A DNA stretch of 64,000 nt from Kushneria sinocarnis (GCF_003633775.1 NZ_RBIN01000008.1:119188-183187), one strand, 5' to 3'. Positions 28,001 through 37,011 are shown, counted from the first letter of the stretch. A program made the numbers and translations. Notes: generated by a model from the sequence alone, not told the origin.

Positions 28001-28984
28001 TCAGGCGGTCTGAGTGGTCAGATTGCGAATCACTGCCTGCTTGCCCAGCGGGATCTTGAAGGCGTTGTGCTCATACGGCGTGGCATCGCGCATCACGATA
28101 TCCGCTGCCTTCTGAAAGCTCTGCTCATTGGCCGGCTGCCCCTTGAGCGCCTGTTCCGCCTCTTTCACCCGCCACGGTTTGGTCCCGACGCCACCCAGTG
28201 CGATCCGGGCCTCACGGATGGTGTTACCCTCGAGTGCCACGATCACCGCGCTGGAGGCCAGCGCAAACTGATAGGACTCGCGATCACGCAGCTTGAGATA
28301 GCCGGAGCGACTGCCCTGAATCGGCGCATCAAGAGTGACATGGGTGATCAGCTCATTCTCCTTCAGCGCATGCTCTTTCCAGGGGGTATCGCCCGGCAGC
28401 AGGTGAAAGTCGAGAAAGTCGATCTCCCGCTCGCCCTCCGGCCCCTGCACCTGGACCGTGGCCCCGATGGCCGCCATTGCCACGCACATATCGGAGGGAT
28501 GCGTGGCAATGCACTTGTCACTGGTGCCCAGCACGGCATGCACGCTGCGGTTGTAGCCACCAATGGCCGCACAGCCCGAACCCGGCTCACGCTTGTTGCA
28601 CGGCGAGACCCCGTCGCGGAAATAGGGGCAGCGCACCCGCTGCATCACGTTGCCGGCGGTGGTGGCCTTGTTGCGCAGCTGGGTGGAAGCCCCGGACAGC
28701 AGCGCCTCGCTGAGCACGGCGTAGTCGCGCGTGATGCGCTCATCGCGGGCAAGCGCGGTGTTGGTCACCAGCGCGCCGATGCGGGTGCGGCCATCGTTGA
28801 GGGTTTCGATCTCATTGAGATCGAGCCGGTTGATATCGACCACCTGCTCAGGGCGCATGATGTCGATCTTGACCAGATCCAGCAGCGTGGTACCGCCGGC
28901 CAGATAGGCAGCCTGTTCATTCGTACCATGGCTGGACACCGCCTGTCGGGCACTGTCGGCACGTGCATAGTCGAATTCGCGCAT
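28001..28984 (-). CDS. PaoB-like aldehyde oxidoreductase, FAD subunit (operon 1)
   Basis: A 327-residue FAD-binding subunit of the xanthine-oxidase family. The FAD part reads AYLAGGTTLLDLVKIDIM and LLSGASTQLRNKATTAGN. It has the extra cysteine-rich loop typical of PaoB (RCPYFRDGVSPCNKREPGSG followed by CAAIGG), which in E. coli binds an additional [4Fe-4S] cluster. It carries electrons between the iron-sulfur and FAD centres. One base of its start overlaps the stop of the 2Fe-2S gene. Confidence 0.93.
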   Translation of the reverse strand: MREFDYARADSARQAVSSHGTNEQAAYLAGGTTLLDLVKIDIMRPEQVVDINRLDLNEIETLNDGRTRIGALVTNTALARDERITRDYAVLSEALLSGASTQLRNKATTAGNVMQRVRCPYFRDGVSPCNKREPGSGCAAIGGYNRSVHAVLGTSDKCIATHPSDMCVAMAAIGATVQVQGPEGEREIDFLDFHLLPGDTPWKEHALKENELITHVTLDAPIQGSRSGYLKLRDRESYQFALASSAVIVALEGNTIREARIALGGVGTKPWRVKEAEQALKGQPANEQSFQKAADIVMRDATPYEHNAFKIPLGKQAVIRNLTTQTA

Positions 28985-29661
28985 CAGCTCGCTCCCTTCA
29001 TCTTGCCGCGGGCATCCTGCACGGCCGCGAGAATGTTCTTGTAGGCGCCGCAGCGGCAGATGTTACCGCTCATGGCCTCGCGGACTGAGGCATCATCGCT
29101 GCCGATATTGTCATCGTTGAGAATCGCCACGGCGCTCATGATCTGACCCGAGGTGCAGTAGCCGCACTGGTAGGCATCGTGCGCCCAGAAGGCGGCCTGT
29201 ACCGGATGCAGTTCATCACCCTGTGAGAGCTCCTCGATGGTGGTGATCTCGTCACCGTCATGAGAGACGGCCAGCGACAGGCAGGAATTAATCGCCGTGT
29301 CGTTGACCAAGAGCGTACAGGCGCCGCACTGGCCCTGATCGCAACCCTTCTTGGTGCCGGTCAGCTCAAGGCGGTCGCGCAGCACATCAAGCAGCACAGC
29401 GTTGGGCTTGACGTTGAGGGTGTGCTCGACGCCGTTGACGATCAGCTGAATCTGCTGCTCGCCCTCGCCGGGTGCGCCATCGTCACGGGGTTCGACAGGC
29501 TCGGCCTGCGACTGGCTTGCCTGGGCAATCTGCGCCCAGGCCGGTGCCGTGGCCGCTGCCAGCCCCGAGGCGCCCATGGATTTGAGAAAACGTCGCCTAG
29601 AAGGCGACCGAGCATCGAAGGTCTCGACCCTTGATCCATCATCCTTGTGGTGATCACTCAT
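28984..29661 (-). CDS. PaoA-like 2Fe-2S subunit with Tat signal (operon 1)
   Basis: A 225-residue subunit holding two [2Fe-2S] clusters. Residues 1-50 are a Tat signal: SPSRRRFLKSMGASGLAAAT with the twin arginines, then an alanine-rich stretch ending near APAWAQ. The mature part has GCDQGQCGACTLLVND (plant-type cluster) and CGYCTSGQIMSA with ICRCGAYKNI (second cluster). As in PaoABC, the signal should take the folded complex to the periplasm. First gene of operon 1; its promoter must lie in the gap that follows operon 2's terminator. Confidence 0.94.
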   Translation of the reverse strand: MSDHHKDDGSRVETFDARSPSRRRFLKSMGASGLAAATAPAWAQIAQASQSQAEPVEPRDDGAPGEGEQQIQLIVNGVEHTLNVKPNAVLLDVLRDRLELTGTKKGCDQGQCGACTLLVNDTAINSCLSLAVSHDGDEITTIEELSQGDELHPVQAAFWAHDAYQCGYCTSGQIMSAVAILNDDNIGSDDASVREAMSGNICRCGAYKNILAAVQDARGKMKGAS

Positions 29662-29922
29662 GTGTCACTCCTCATTGCATCAGGGCATTGGTGTTGTATC
29701 GCACCCTGTCTCGTCACGGTCGATATGAGTTCTGGCAGTGTCGGCTGCCAGTAATGGCGCCTTCGGGCGCTCTGAAATGGTGTGGAACATCAGTGGTGGC
29801 CGGGCAACTCGTTTGCTGGCGAACGATTCAAGCCTGGACCGGCAGCAGCAAGATTGCCAGCGACAGGCCAGGGGCTTTCAGACCCTGTTCAGGCCGACTC
29901 ATCCCGGGAAGATGGCATTTGA

Positions 29923-29955
29923 TAAAAGGGCCGGCTCCTCTGCAGGAGCCGGCCC
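29923..29955 (-). terminator. Intrinsic terminator after operon 2
   Basis: Perfect twelve-base stem GGGCCGGCTCCT / AGGAGCCGGCCC with a four-base loop; on the minus strand it is followed by TTTTATC. It lies 27 bases after the end of the second molybdenum-subunit gene, so the two PaoABC-like operons are separate transcripts. The rest of the gap 29662-29922 presumably holds the operon 1 promoter, though I could not identify one. Confidence 0.88.
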
Positions 29956-29981
29956 GTTGGTCACGAGTTACCGCGTAGGAC

Positions 29982-32228
29982 TCAGGAGGCCAGCAGTTTC
30001 TCGATCGAGATCGGCATGTCACGAATGCGCTTGCCGGTGGCGTTGTAGACGGCGTTGGAAATCGCCGCCGCCACGCCGGTCAGGCCGATCTCGCCCACGC
30101 CGCGCGCACCAAACTCGTTGCGCAGGTAGTCGGGATAGTCGAGCAGCTCCACTTCAATCTGCGGCATGTCGGCATTTACCGGCACGATGTAGTCCGCCAG
30201 ACTGTTGTTGTAGGGATAGCCATGAGCGTCGTATTCGATCTGCTCGAACAGTCCCATGCCCATGCCCATCACGATGCTGCCTTCGACCTGGTTGGTTGCC
30301 GTGAGCGGGTTGATGGCGCGGCCGATATCGATGGTCGAACAGATGCGCGCCACGCGCAGGCGCGAAATGCCCGGATCCCAACGCACCTCCACGAACACGG
30401 CGCCAAAGGAGCGGAAGCTGTACTGATCCTGCTCGTCGCCGGGCTTCGTGCTCGCCTCGCCATCGACCAGTCCGATCCGGTTCTGGCGCAGCAGTTCGGC
30501 AATCTCGATGCTGTTGTCACCGCTGACCAGCCGGCCGTCACGGAGGGTGATACTGTCCTGATCGACGTTTTCAAACACGCCGCCTTCAGCCGTGGCCAGC
30601 GTTTTGAGCTCGGCAAGTGCTTCCTTCATGGCCGCGGAGACTGCCGGCAGCACGGTCGCCGTGGCAAACGAGCCCCCGGAAAGCGGACCCGAGGGCAGCG
30701 AGGAATCCCCGAGGCGCACATCGATCATCTCGATGGGCACGCCGGTCATCTCACTGGCAGTCTGCGCCACGATCGTATAGGTGCCGGTACCGATATCCTG
30801 CGTGCCGCAGGCGACCAGCAGTGTGCCGTCATCGCGAAAGCCAAAGCGTGCGCTGCAGTGCTGACGCATCGCTTCCCAGCTCTGGGTCGCCATGCCGTAG
30901 CCGATGATTTCGTCACCGTCCTTCATCGCCCCGGGCGTCGGGTTGCGCTTGTTCCAGCCAAAGCGCTGGGCCGCGTTGTCCCAGCACTCCTTGAGATGGT
31001 TGCTCGACCAGGGCAGGTCGGCCGCGGGGTCGCGGTCAGCGAAGTTTTTATGGCGCAGTGCCAGCGGGTCCATATCAAGTTTGACCGCCAGCTCATCCAG
31101 CGCCGTTTCCAGTGCGAAGGCACCGGAAGCCTCACCCGGGGCCCGCATGGAGGTCGGCGTGCCCTTGTTGACCGTTACCAGCCGATTGGTCACGGCCACG
31201 TTGTCGCAGGCATACATGCTGGGCGTGGCGCCGTTGACGCTGTCATCGTGCAGCCCGGCCGGCGAGGTCTCGTTGCAGCCGTCGTGATGGATGGACAGCA
31301 GCTTGCCGCTGTCATCGGCACCCAGACGAACACGCTGCAGCGAGGTCGGGCGATAGCCGGTGTTGAGATATTCAAGCTCGCGCGGCACGACCGTCTTGAC
31401 CGGACGACCCAGGCGACGGGCAGCCACGGACGTCATGACGGCGTGTGGCCACATGAAGAGCTTGCTGCCAAAGCCCGAGCCGATAAAGTGCGAGATGACC
31501 GTGACCTTCTCCTGCGGGATGCCGAAGATCTTTGCCAGCGCATTGCGCTGAAAGACCACGCCCTGGGAGGATTCGTACACGGTCAGCATGTCGTTTTCCC
31601 ACTGCGCCACCGAGGCGTGCATTTCCATGACGCTGTGGTTTTCGTGGGCGATCGAGTAACGCTGATCGAGTTGAATACTGGCTGATTCAAACGCCGAGTC
31701 GGCATCCCCACGGCTGCTGGCGTCTCCCGGGACGTCCTCGCCCGGCAGATCACCCTGACCGCTGTCGAGAGCGAGGATGTCAGTGAGCTGATCATCGCTT
31801 TTCTCGTACTGCGCCCTGACCTTTCTGGCCGCCGCGCGGGCATGCTCAAAGGTGTCGGCCACGACCAGCGCAATGTACTGGCCGTGATAGTAGATCTCGT
31901 TGTCTTCAAACGGCAGACGCAGTTCACCGACCTTGTTGGCCGCGGCGAAATCGTTGGGTGAGCGGCTGAGCTTATCGAAGTTGTCGTGGTGGAAAATATC
32001 CAGCACGCCTGGCATTGCCAGCGCCTCATCCAGCTCCAGCGCGACCAGTCGCCCCTTGGCGATGGTGCTGGAGACCGGATAGCCCCAGGTCTGGTTGGGC
32101 AGATTGCGGTCGGCGGCATAGTCGGCACCGCCGGTCAGCTTGAGCGTGCCATCAATGCGCGGCTTTTTCTGACCGATGCTGGTCAACGTGCCGTCAACGC
32201 GCTGCGGCTTTTGTGTTTCGGTAGTCAT
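29982..32228 (-). CDS. PaoC-like aldehyde oxidoreductase, molybdenum subunit (operon 2)
   Basis: A 748-residue paralogue of the operon 1 catalytic subunit. It shares KPRIDGTLKLTGGADYAADR at the start, GSGFGSKLFMWPHAVMTSVA, GTPTSMRAPGEASGAFALET, CGTQDIGTGTYTIVAQTASE and the C-terminal GARGVGEIGLTGVAAAISNA with the catalytic glutamate. The two catalytic subunits are clearly related along their length but differ throughout, so the duplication is old or the copies were gained separately. It should also be an aldehyde oxidoreductase; substrate preference could differ. Ends operon 2 and is followed by a strong terminator. Confidence 0.93.
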   Translation of the reverse strand: MTTETQKPQRVDGTLTSIGQKKPRIDGTLKLTGGADYAADRNLPNQTWGYPVSSTIAKGRLVALELDEALAMPGVLDIFHHDNFDKLSRSPNDFAAANKVGELRLPFEDNEIYYHGQYIALVVADTFEHARAAARKVRAQYEKSDDQLTDILALDSGQGDLPGEDVPGDASSRGDADSAFESASIQLDQRYSIAHENHSVMEMHASVAQWENDMLTVYESSQGVVFQRNALAKIFGIPQEKVTVISHFIGSGFGSKLFMWPHAVMTSVAARRLGRPVKTVVPRELEYLNTGYRPTSLQRVRLGADDSGKLLSIHHDGCNETSPAGLHDDSVNGATPSMYACDNVAVTNRLVTVNKGTPTSMRAPGEASGAFALETALDELAVKLDMDPLALRHKNFADRDPAADLPWSSNHLKECWDNAAQRFGWNKRNPTPGAMKDGDEIIGYGMATQSWEAMRQHCSARFGFRDDGTLLVACGTQDIGTGTYTIVAQTASEMTGVPIEMIDVRLGDSSLPSGPLSGGSFATATVLPAVSAAMKEALAELKTLATAEGGVFENVDQDSITLRDGRLVSGDNSIEIAELLRQNRIGLVDGEASTKPGDEQDQYSFRSFGAVFVEVRWDPGISRLRVARICSTIDIGRAINPLTATNQVEGSIVMGMGMGLFEQIEYDAHGYPYNNSLADYIVPVNADMPQIEVELLDYPDYLRNEFGARGVGEIGLTGVAAAISNAVYNATGKRIRDMPISIEKLLAS

Positions 32229-32243
32229 GTGATCTCTCCGTGA

Positions 32244-33227
32244 TCAGGCGCGGGCGGCAGCGGTAGCGTCTCTGAGCGCACGCACGATGGCCTGCTTGCC
32301 CAGCGTGATCTTGTAGCCGTTGTGGCTGTAGGCCACGGCATCCTGCATGACCGCCTCGGCAGCGCGCTCGAAGGTCTCGCGCGTGGCCGGCTGTCCCTTC
32401 AGGGCCTCCTCGGCTGCGGTGGCACGCCAGGGTTTGGTGGCCACGCCGCCCATGGCGACTCGCGCTTCGCTGATACGATCTCCCTCCAGATTGACGATTG
32501 CGGCGCAGGAGGCGAGCGCAAACTCGTAGGAGGCGCGGTCGCGCAGCTTGAGATAGCTCTGGCCGCCGCCACGGGGCGGATCGAGGATCACATGGGTAAT
32601 CAGCTCGCCCGCCAGCAGGTCATGCTCCTGCTCGGGCGTTTCGCCGGGCAGCAGGTGATACTCCTCGAAGGGAATCTCGCGCACCCCCTGGGACCCTTCC
32701 ACCACCACGGTGGCACCGGCGGCCACCATGCCGACGCACATGTCGGAGGGGTGCGTGGCGATGCAATGCTCGCTGGTACCCAGTACCGCATGATTGCGGT
32801 TGATGCCCTCTATGGCCGAACAGCCCGTGCCCGGTTCGCGCTTGTTGCACGGCATGGCCGGATCACGGAAGTAAGGGCAGCGGGTGCGCTGCATGACATT
32901 GCCACCAGTGGAGGCCATGTTGCGCAGACCGGTCGAGGCACCGGAGAGCAGCGCCTCGCTGAGCACCGGATAGTCGCGCATCACGATCTCGTGTTTGGCA
33001 AGCTCGGTATTGGAGACCAGCGCGCCCACCTTGAGACGGCCATCTTCCAGTGTCTCGATGCGCTTGAGTGGCAGTCGGCTCACGTCGACGACCTTCTCGG
33101 GCTGCATGACATCCAGCTTGACCAGATCCAGCAGCGTGGTGCCACCGGCGATCAGGGCATCGCTGCTGCCGTGGCGGTTGATCGCCTGCTGGACGTCGTC
33201 GGCCTGTTCGAATTCGAATCCGCGCAT
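32244..33227 (-). CDS. PaoB-like aldehyde oxidoreductase, FAD subunit (operon 2)
   Basis: A 327-residue paralogue of the operon 1 FAD subunit, of identical length. FAD motifs are ALIAGGTTLLDLVKLDVM and LLSGASTGLRNMASTGGN. The cysteine-rich PaoB loop is kept (RCPYFRDPAMPCNKREPGTG followed by CSAIEG), followed by GTSEHCIATHPSDMCVGM, so the additional iron-sulfur cluster is predicted here too. The 2Fe-2S gene ends one base upstream. Confidence 0.93.
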   Translation of the reverse strand: MRGFEFEQADDVQQAINRHGSSDALIAGGTTLLDLVKLDVMQPEKVVDVSRLPLKRIETLEDGRLKVGALVSNTELAKHEIVMRDYPVLSEALLSGASTGLRNMASTGGNVMQRTRCPYFRDPAMPCNKREPGTGCSAIEGINRNHAVLGTSEHCIATHPSDMCVGMVAAGATVVVEGSQGVREIPFEEYHLLPGETPEQEHDLLAGELITHVILDPPRGGGQSYLKLRDRASYEFALASCAAIVNLEGDRISEARVAMGGVATKPWRATAAEEALKGQPATRETFERAAEAVMQDAVAYSHNGYKITLGKQAIVRALRDATAAARA

Positions 33228-33228
33228 G

Positions 33229-33834
33229 TCAGCCCTCTCCCGTCATTCGGGCCCTGGCACTCTGGACCGCTTCGAGAATGTTCTTGTAGGCGCCGCAGCG
33301 GCAGATATTGCCGCTCATCGCTTCGCGCAGCGAGACATCGTCGCCCTCGACATTGCCTTCATTGATCACCGCGGCCGCCGTCATCATCTGGCCGGCCGTG
33401 CAGTAACCACACTGATAGGCGTCATGCTCGAGGAAGGCCTGCTGCACGGGGTGCTGCCCCTGTTCGAAGCCGGCACTCTGCGCCAGGCCTTCAATGGTGG
33501 TGATTTCGACGTTCTGCTGCATGACGGCCAGCAGCAGGCAGGAATTCATCGAACGACCATTGATGTGCACGGTGCAGGCACCGCACTGGCCATGGTCGCA
33601 CCCCTTCTTGGTACCGTGCAGGCCGAGAATCTCGCGCAGGGCATCAAGCAGGATGACATTGGGTTCGACATCAAGGGTGTGCTCGGTCCCGTTGACCTTC
33701 AGGGTGATGCGCTGCCGGCCCGGCGCTGCTGCGCTCCCGGCGGCCGTCTGTCCGGCGGTACGGGCGGGCGCGGCCGTACCCGGATCGGCATGCCCCACGG
33801 GCGATGCCGGTGAGCTGTACTGAATGGATACCAT
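33229..33834 (-). CDS. PaoA-like 2Fe-2S subunit without Tat signal (operon 2)
   Basis: A 201-residue two-cluster [2Fe-2S] subunit. Cluster motifs are GCDHGQCGACTVHINGRS and CGYCTAGQMMTA with ICRCGAYKNI. The N-terminus (MVSIQYSSPASPVGHADPGT, then an Ala/Pro/Gly-rich linker to about residue 40) has no twin arginine and no hydrophobic stretch, unlike its paralogue in operon 1. An in-frame stop lies seven codons before the ATG, so a hidden signal upstream is excluded. The enzyme is therefore predicted to stay in the cytoplasm. First gene of operon 2, divergent from a TetR regulator. Confidence 0.93.
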   Translation of the reverse strand: MVSIQYSSPASPVGHADPGTAAPARTAGQTAAGSAAAPGRQRITLKVNGTEHTLDVEPNVILLDALREILGLHGTKKGCDHGQCGACTVHINGRSMNSCLLLAVMQQNVEITTIEGLAQSAGFEQGQHPVQQAFLEHDAYQCGYCTAGQMMTAAAVINEGNVEGDDVSLREAMSGNICRCGAYKNILEAVQSARARMTGEG

Positions 33835-34006
33835 GGAAGCCTCATCAGGCCATCACACAAGGACGGCGCTATTGTCTGGAGTGAAATATGCCCGGGGCGG
33901 AGCGGTCAGGTTCCGTTCCGGGCGTCACGGATCACATCATCAAGGTAGGCAAGGCATCCGGGCGCTTCAACACGATTATTTCGATGCTCAACCGGCACAT
34001 GAAAAA

Positions 34007-34026
34007 TATACAAACCTGGACGTATA
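34007..34026. promoter_or_regulatory. Inverted repeat TATAC-N10-GTATA, probable TetR operator
   Basis: TATACAAACCTGGACGTATA lies in the AT-rich part of the gap between operon 2 and the divergent TetR gene, 84 bases before the TetR ATG. A site here could control both directions. The arms are short (five bases), so this is suggestive only. Confidence 0.45.
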
Positions 34027-34110
34027 ATTGCGCCGTAAGGGTGGCGGCTCGATCATGGCCGGCAGTACCATCCCGACTCCCATTTTTCAGGTCAACGTCG
34101 AGAGACGCCC

Positions 34111-34773
34111 ATGCGCAAGACGAAGGAAGAAGCCAAGCGCACTCGCCAGGCGCTGCTCAATGCAGCCGAACACCTGTTCATCGAGAAGGGGCTGAGTCGC
34201 ACCACGCACAACGACATCGCCCAGCGAGCGGGGGTTACCCGTGGCGCGCTCAACTGGCATTTCGCGGAGGGCAAGCTCGATATCTTCTCCGCGCTTCTCG
34301 AGCGCAAGCGCCAGATGCCCGAGCGCCTCGCCGAACACATGGCGTGCTGCGAACGCAGCATCGCATGCCCGGCAGCCACCATGCGCCGCATCCTGATCGG
34401 TGACCTGCAGGAGCTGACTCATGATGCCCAGCTGCAGCGCATCCTGCTGATCTGTACCCAGCACTGCGAATTCGCCGGCGAGTTCGCCTGGGTACGCACC
34501 CAGCTCGATGCCAGCGTCGACCGCTTTCTGGAAATCGTCGGTGACACTCTCGAGCGCGCTCAGGCACAGGACGAGATCAGGCTGGCGGATTCCTTGACCA
34601 CCACTCAGGGGGCACGACTGATCTACATCCACCTCAAGGGCCTGGTCGAGGAGTGGATCCACCGCCGCGAGATGTTCGATCTCGAGCACAATGCCGAACT
34701 GCTGGTCGACAGCATCCTGCGCAGCGTGATCCTCTGGCAGCAGCCCCGCGAGCTGCATGCACCAGCCGAGTGA
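34111..34773 (+). CDS. TetR-family regulator (AcrR/TtgR-like)
   Basis: A 220-residue repressor. The N-terminal helix-turn-helix is LLNAAEHLFIEKGLSRTTHN followed by DIAQRAGVTRGALNWHFAEG, the form seen in AcrR/TtgR-type regulators of efflux. The rest is a helical ligand-binding and dimer domain rich in histidine and cysteine (HMACCERSIACPA). It is divergent from operon 2 of the PaoABC-like enzymes, 276 bases apart, so control of that operon is the simplest reading. Ligand unknown; an aldehyde or aromatic compound would be logical. Confidence 0.9.
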   Translation: MRKTKEEAKRTRQALLNAAEHLFIEKGLSRTTHNDIAQRAGVTRGALNWHFAEGKLDIFSALLERKRQMPERLAEHMACCERSIACPAATMRRILIGDLQELTHDAQLQRILLICTQHCEFAGEFAWVRTQLDASVDRFLEIVGDTLERAQAQDEIRLADSLTTTQGARLIYIHLKGLVEEWIHRREMFDLEHNAELLVDSILRSVILWQQPRELHAPAE

Positions 34774-34812
34774 CCCGCCGCATCGGCGGCGGATCATCAT
34801 GCCGGGGGCGGC

Positions 34813-35799
34813 TCAGACGAAGCCCACGACCTCGTGCGGCACATACGGCGACTCGAGCGCCTCTACCTCTTCGGCCGTCAGGGTGACCTCCAGGGCACCG
34901 AGCGCCTGATCGAGGTGACGTGACTTGCTGGCGCCGACAATGGGCGCCGTGATCCCCGGCTTCTGCAACAGCCAGGCCAGCGCGATCTGCGCCTGTGATA
35001 CCCCGCGCGCCTCGGCCACGCGCTGCAGCGCCTCCAGTACCGGCCGGTCACGCTCCAGACCCAGCTTCCAGTTGCGCATCTGCTCGTCGCTTTTCGCCCG
35101 GGTGGTCTCCCCTTCACTGCCGATCGGCTTGCTGCCGGCAAGGATGCCACGCGCCAGCGGGCTCCACGGAATCACCCCCACGCCCTGATCGATGCACTGC
35201 GGGATCATTTCGCGCTCTTCCTCGCGATAGATCAGGTTGACCATCGGCTGCATGGTCGAAAACGGCGTCCAGCCGTTCTCGCGGGCAATCCGCTGGGCCT
35301 TGGCAAACTGCCAGGCGTGCATGCTGGAAGCGCCGAGATAGAGCGCCTTGCCCGACTGCACGACCTCGTGCAGCGCCTCCATGGTCTCCTCGATCGGGGT
35401 ATCGTAATCCCAGCGGTGGGTCTGATAGAGATCGACGTAGTCGGTCCCCAGACGCGAGAGCGAGTCATCGATGGCATGGCGAATGTGCTTCTTCGACAGC
35501 CCCCGCTCGTTGGCGGTCTTGTTGCCGGTGGGATTGTAGACCTTGGTGGCGATGACCACTTCCTCGCGCCGGGCGAAGTCGTTGAGGGCCCGGCCGACCA
35601 CGCTCTCCGAAGCACCATCGGAGTACATGTCGGCGGTATCGAAGAAGTTGATGCCCGCCTCCAGCGCCTGCTTGATGAAGGGGCGGCTCTGCTGCTCGTC
35701 GAGTACCCAGTCCCGCCACTCGGGGGTGCCATAGGTCATGGTGCCCAGGCACAGGGGCGAAACCCTGAGCCCGGTTCGGCCCAGATTGCGATAGTTCAT
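34813..35799 (-). CDS. Aldo/keto reductase
   Basis: A 328-residue NADPH-dependent aldo/keto reductase. It starts MNYRNLGRTGLRVSPLCLGT and contains the catalytic Asp and Tyr in FFDTADMYSDGASESVVGRA, the lysine in VVIATKVYNP, and the family signature IPWSPLARGILAG near residue 215. The C-terminal APIVGASKSRHLDQALGALE binds the cofactor. It reduces aldehydes or ketones; substrate unknown. It converges on the TetR gene, with a CCGCCGC/GGCGGCGG hairpin between them at about 34777. Confidence 0.92.
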   Translation of the reverse strand: MNYRNLGRTGLRVSPLCLGTMTYGTPEWRDWVLDEQQSRPFIKQALEAGINFFDTADMYSDGASESVVGRALNDFARREEVVIATKVYNPTGNKTANERGLSKKHIRHAIDDSLSRLGTDYVDLYQTHRWDYDTPIEETMEALHEVVQSGKALYLGASSMHAWQFAKAQRIARENGWTPFSTMQPMVNLIYREEEREMIPQCIDQGVGVIPWSPLARGILAGSKPIGSEGETTRAKSDEQMRNWKLGLERDRPVLEALQRVAEARGVSQAQIALAWLLQKPGITAPIVGASKSRHLDQALGALEVTLTAEEVEALESPYVPHEVVGFV

Positions 35800-35871
35800 G
35801 ATGCGCGCTCCTGAATGTGCAGCGGTGCGTCGGCAGCCCTGCCGGCACCTGTTCGGCCGGATCCGGCCCTG

Positions 35872-35884
35872 TTACAGGCTGTAA
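35872..35884. promoter_or_regulatory. Short inverted repeat TTACAG-G-CTGTAA
   Basis: Thirteen-base symmetric site in the 317-base gap between the divergent aldo/keto reductase and formate/nitrite channel genes, 73 bases before the reductase start. It could be an operator for either. The remainder of the gap holds nothing else I can name. Confidence 0.3.
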
Positions 35885-36116
35885 AGCCATGCAGGCTGTG
35901 CTAGTGTGTGCGGCAACGCGTCGCACTCTTCAGTGTCGCTTAAGACCTGCCGATATGCCTCGGCGGATACGACTGTCGATCCCGCAGCTGACCCTCCTTT
36001 TAGCAGACTAATCATCTGCACGACAGGTTCGTTCATGATCGACAGCGGTATCCATGGGCCCATTCACCGCATCGAGTACCCGGCCTCGGGCCGTCGCTCA
36101 GCAGGAGACAGTTTCA

Positions 36117-36965
36117 ATGTCGTTTTATACCCCCAGTGAAACCGCCGGGCTGACCATTGCCGCCGGCGTCAAGAAGGACCAGACACCGATGGCATCGCTG
36201 CTGGTGCTCGGCTTTCTGGCCGGTGCCTTCATCGCCTTCGGCTTTCTGCTCGACATTCGCGTGACCGGCACCATGCCGGCCGAGTGGGGCTCCTTCAAGA
36301 GCTTCATCGGCGCGGCCGTCTTCCCGGTGGGACTGGTACTGACCGTACTTGCCGGCGGTGAACTGCTGACCGGCAACATGATGGCGCTGCCGATGGCCCT
36401 CTTTTCGAAGAAGGTGGGCGTGGCCGGACTGGTACGCAACTGGGTCCTGGTCACCATTGCAAACTTCGTCGGCAGCGTGTTCGTGGCCTATTTCTTCGGC
36501 CACTTCCTCGGCCTGACCGAAGGGGCCTTTCTCGAGTCGACCGTGGGCATCGCCCAGGCCAAGGTGAGCGCCGATTTCGCGCACGCCTTTGTCTCCGCCA
36601 TAGGCTGCAACTGGCTGGTCTGCCTGGGCGTCTGGCTGGCCTACGCCAGCAAGGACTTCGCCGGCAAGGTGCTGGGCATCTGGTTTCCGGTCATGGCCTT
36701 CGTGGCGATCGGCTTCCAGCACGTGGTCGCCAACATGTTCGTGGTGCCGGCCGCCATCTTTGCCGGCAGCGTGACCTGGGCGGAGTACCTGCCCAACTTC
36801 ATCGCCGTCTTCCTGGGCAATGTCGTGGGAGGAGCCATCTTCGTCGGCCTGGCCTATTACGTGGCCTATCGTCCGAACGAGGCCGAAGCCGCCAGTGCAG
36901 CCGTCACCCAGCAGTCGCTGGATGCCCGGCCGCTCGAGCGCGGCAGCGAAGCCATCTCGAAATAA
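36117..36965 (+). CDS. Formate/nitrite transporter (FocA/NirC family)
   Basis: A 282-residue inner-membrane channel with six helices. Family features are AGAFIAFGFLLDIRV in helix 1, VLTVLAGGELLTGNMMALPM, NWVLVTIANFVGSVFVAYFF, and the NWLVCLGVWLA segment. The start at 36117 follows AGGAGACAGTTTCA; an upstream ATG has no ribosome site. Members pass formate, nitrite or hydrosulfide; which one is not decided here. Both formate-type enzymes (fdhD region) and nitrate reductase genes exist in the window but far away. A terminator follows immediately. Confidence 0.93.
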   Translation: MSFYTPSETAGLTIAAGVKKDQTPMASLLVLGFLAGAFIAFGFLLDIRVTGTMPAEWGSFKSFIGAAVFPVGLVLTVLAGGELLTGNMMALPMALFSKKVGVAGLVRNWVLVTIANFVGSVFVAYFFGHFLGLTEGAFLESTVGIAQAKVSADFAHAFVSAIGCNWLVCLGVWLAYASKDFAGKVLGIWFPVMAFVAIGFQHVVANMFVVPAAIFAGSVTWAEYLPNFIAVFLGNVVGGAIFVGLAYYVAYRPNEAEAASAAVTQQSLDARPLERGSEAISK

Positions 36966-36986
36966 GGCGCCCGTTCGCACGGCAAG

Positions 36987-37011
36987 ACCCCGGCCACTGC
37001 CGGGGTTTTTT
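36987..37011 (+). terminator. Intrinsic terminator after the formate/nitrite channel gene
   Basis: Stem CCCCGGC / GCCGGGG with a four-base loop, followed by six T. Confidence 0.9.
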
